Shown here: piece by piece, positions 4,409 through 5,287 of the stretch
Position numbering within the stretch: the first letter of the stretch is position 1
Layout: every line of letters begins with the position of its first letter
Assembly: GCA_030671945.1 (NCBI GenBank)
Contig: DAOVHJ010000203.1
Span: 1-5,287 of the forward strand
DNA length: 5,287 nucleotides
Direction of reading: 5' to 3'
DNA from: Candidatus Heimdallarchaeota archaeon
GTDB lineage: Archaea; Asgardarchaeota; Heimdallarchaeia; JABLTI01
Program-made: the position numbers and the translations under genes
Notes under the pieces: model-generated
What the model saw: only the letters and a program-made list of their open reading frames with translations
Database searches by the model: none
What the model was told of the DNA's origin: nothing

Positions 4409-5287
4409 CTATAAGATATTTAAAATTACCAGTGCATTCCCACCGATAGTAAGTATTGTTCCAAGTATGATCTTCCAATCTACTTTTTCTTTCAGGAATA
4501 GTATAGACAAGGGCATTGTAATCAGCGGACCAGAAGCAGCTATTGCAGCAGGAGTAGAAGTTCCTGTCAACAAATCTATTGATTTCAGATAGAAGATATT
4601 GGATGCAAATAAGCCAATGAGAGCACCTAAAACAATAAAGGAGACTGCTTTCCAAGAAAACTTGTAATGATTAGTTTTTTTCTTTGTAGCAAGAAACAAT
4701 GTAAATGTAATTGGTAACAATAAAGTCATTCGAGCACCACTGATTGGAATGATATCAATATCTGTTCTATCCAATCCAACTTTTATTAGAGTGGTACCTG
4801 TTGCCCATGTTACTGTAGCCAACAAAGCAAGAATGACACCCAAGATTTTTTTGTTTTCAAATAATTGTGAGAGCTTTCTACTTGTTTTTTCTGATTTTTC
4901 TGTTTCTTCTAAAATTTTAGATTCCGAATGTTCGGGTTTTGAATTTAATAGAATTGATTCGCTTGAATTATCTATTTCAGAAATTGATTTGGAATCCGGT
5001 AATAGATCTTCTACAGGAATGGCATCGTTTTTTTGTGAGAATGAAATCATTACAACACCACCAATAATTAGGATTATACCTAGAAATTTCAACCAATCAA
5101 ACACAGCATCAAAAATTATGATTTCGTAAACATACGTCAAGAGGGGATAAGTCATAGCTATTGGATAGGCAATTGTTAATCCTACATATTGCATACTTGT
5201 TAGATACATAAAATTCCCGATTATTATTCCCATAATGGCTGCGAATAACAATGGAAGAAAAGCATTCCAAGGAATGCTAAACATTTC
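4409..5287 (-). CDS. EamA/DMT-superfamily transporter, 5' end outside window
   Basis: This is an inner-membrane transporter of the drug/metabolite (EamA) superfamily; the substrate is unknown. The frame is open to the right edge. The ATG at 5284 gives 291 residues and is preceded by an in-frame Glu codon with no visible stop. The visible protein starts where the third helix of an EamA repeat is expected (FLPLLFAAIMGIIIGNFMYLTS), so about two helices are missing and the true start lies beyond the window. Repeat 1 ends with LGIILIIGGVVMI (68-80). Repeat 2 (about 147-291) is complete, with LGVILALLATVTWATGTTLIKVG, GARMTLLLP, a small-residue helix (TPAAIAASGPLITMPLS), the conserved Glu of LKEKVDW (266) and LGTILTIGG. 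Repeat 1 has Ala at the aligned Glu position (DAVFDW, 59-64). A 60-residue acidic, Ser-rich linker (84-145) separates the repeats; usual linkers are much shorter. Confidence 0.85.
   Translation of the reverse strand, partial: EMFSIPWNAFLPLLFAAIMGIIIGNFMYLTSMQYVGLTIAYPIAMTYPLLTYVYEIIIFDAVFDWLKFLGIILIIGGVVMISFSQKNDAIPVEDLLPDSKSISEIDNSSESILLNSKPEHSESKILEETEKSEKTSRKLSQLFENKKILGVILALLATVTWATGTTLIKVGLDRTDIDIIPISGARMTLLLPITFTLFLATKKKTNHYKFSWKAVSFIVLGALIGLFASNIFYLKSIDLLTGTSTPAAIAASGPLITMPLSILFLKEKVDWKIILGTILTIGGNALVILNIL

Noticed and set aside
4380..4655. Two short frames overlapping the 3' end of the transporter gene (4380-4592 + and 4398-4655 -)
   Set aside because: Both overlap the well-supported C-terminal EamA repeat in other frames and show no coding character.
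4749..5129. 126-codon + strand open frame opposite the transporter gene
   Set aside because: It lies opposite the EamA coding sequence, whose helices and motifs are clear. The antisense frame stays open mainly because of the Ser/Glu-rich linker codons.

Overview
The window is AT-rich and reads as archaeal. The evidence is a class III (type IV pilin-like) signal peptide, GGTGAT/GGAG-type Shine-Dalgarno sites, TATA-like boxes, TTG start codons, and an LVIVD-repeat surface protein ending in an archaeosortase-like PG-helix-KK tail. An Asgard (Heimdall- or Loki-like) archaeon is my best guess. That is inferred from general style, not from any marker gene.

Layout from left to right: (1) the C-terminal end of an unrecognised + strand gene (2-280). 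(2) A minus-strand 139-aa hypothetical protein with a TTG start (282-701). (3) A 146-bp divergent promoter region. (4) A + strand AhpD/carboxymuconolactone-decarboxylase-like protein with a CxxC active site (848-1471). (5) A minus-strand secreted LVIVD beta-propeller with a C-terminal membrane anchor and a TTG start (1497-2585). (6) A 265-bp divergent intergenic region holding promoters for both flanking genes and an unusually dense run of inverted repeats. The largest is a 16-bp-stem hairpin at 2717-2762. (7) A + strand archaeal pilin-like protein (2851-3699). (8) A minus-strand alpha-solenoid protein built from 43-44-residue repeats (3725-4357). (9) A minus-strand EamA/DMT-family transporter cut by the right edge (4409-5287).

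The first seven genes alternate strand, with convergent gaps of only 1, 25 and 25 bp, so there is little operon structure. The only same-strand neighbours are the transporter and the solenoid gene, 51 bp apart. The clearest functional grouping is the divergent pair of cell-surface genes, propeller and pilin-like, sharing the hairpin-rich intergenic region. The AhpD-like gene is probably a soluble thiol redox enzyme and has no evident partner here.

There are no RNA genes, CRISPR arrays, insertion sequences or phage genes that I can recognise. I see no convincing new multi-gene system. The most interesting items are the tandem inverted repeats and the glycosylation sequon found at the same place in all seven propeller blades.
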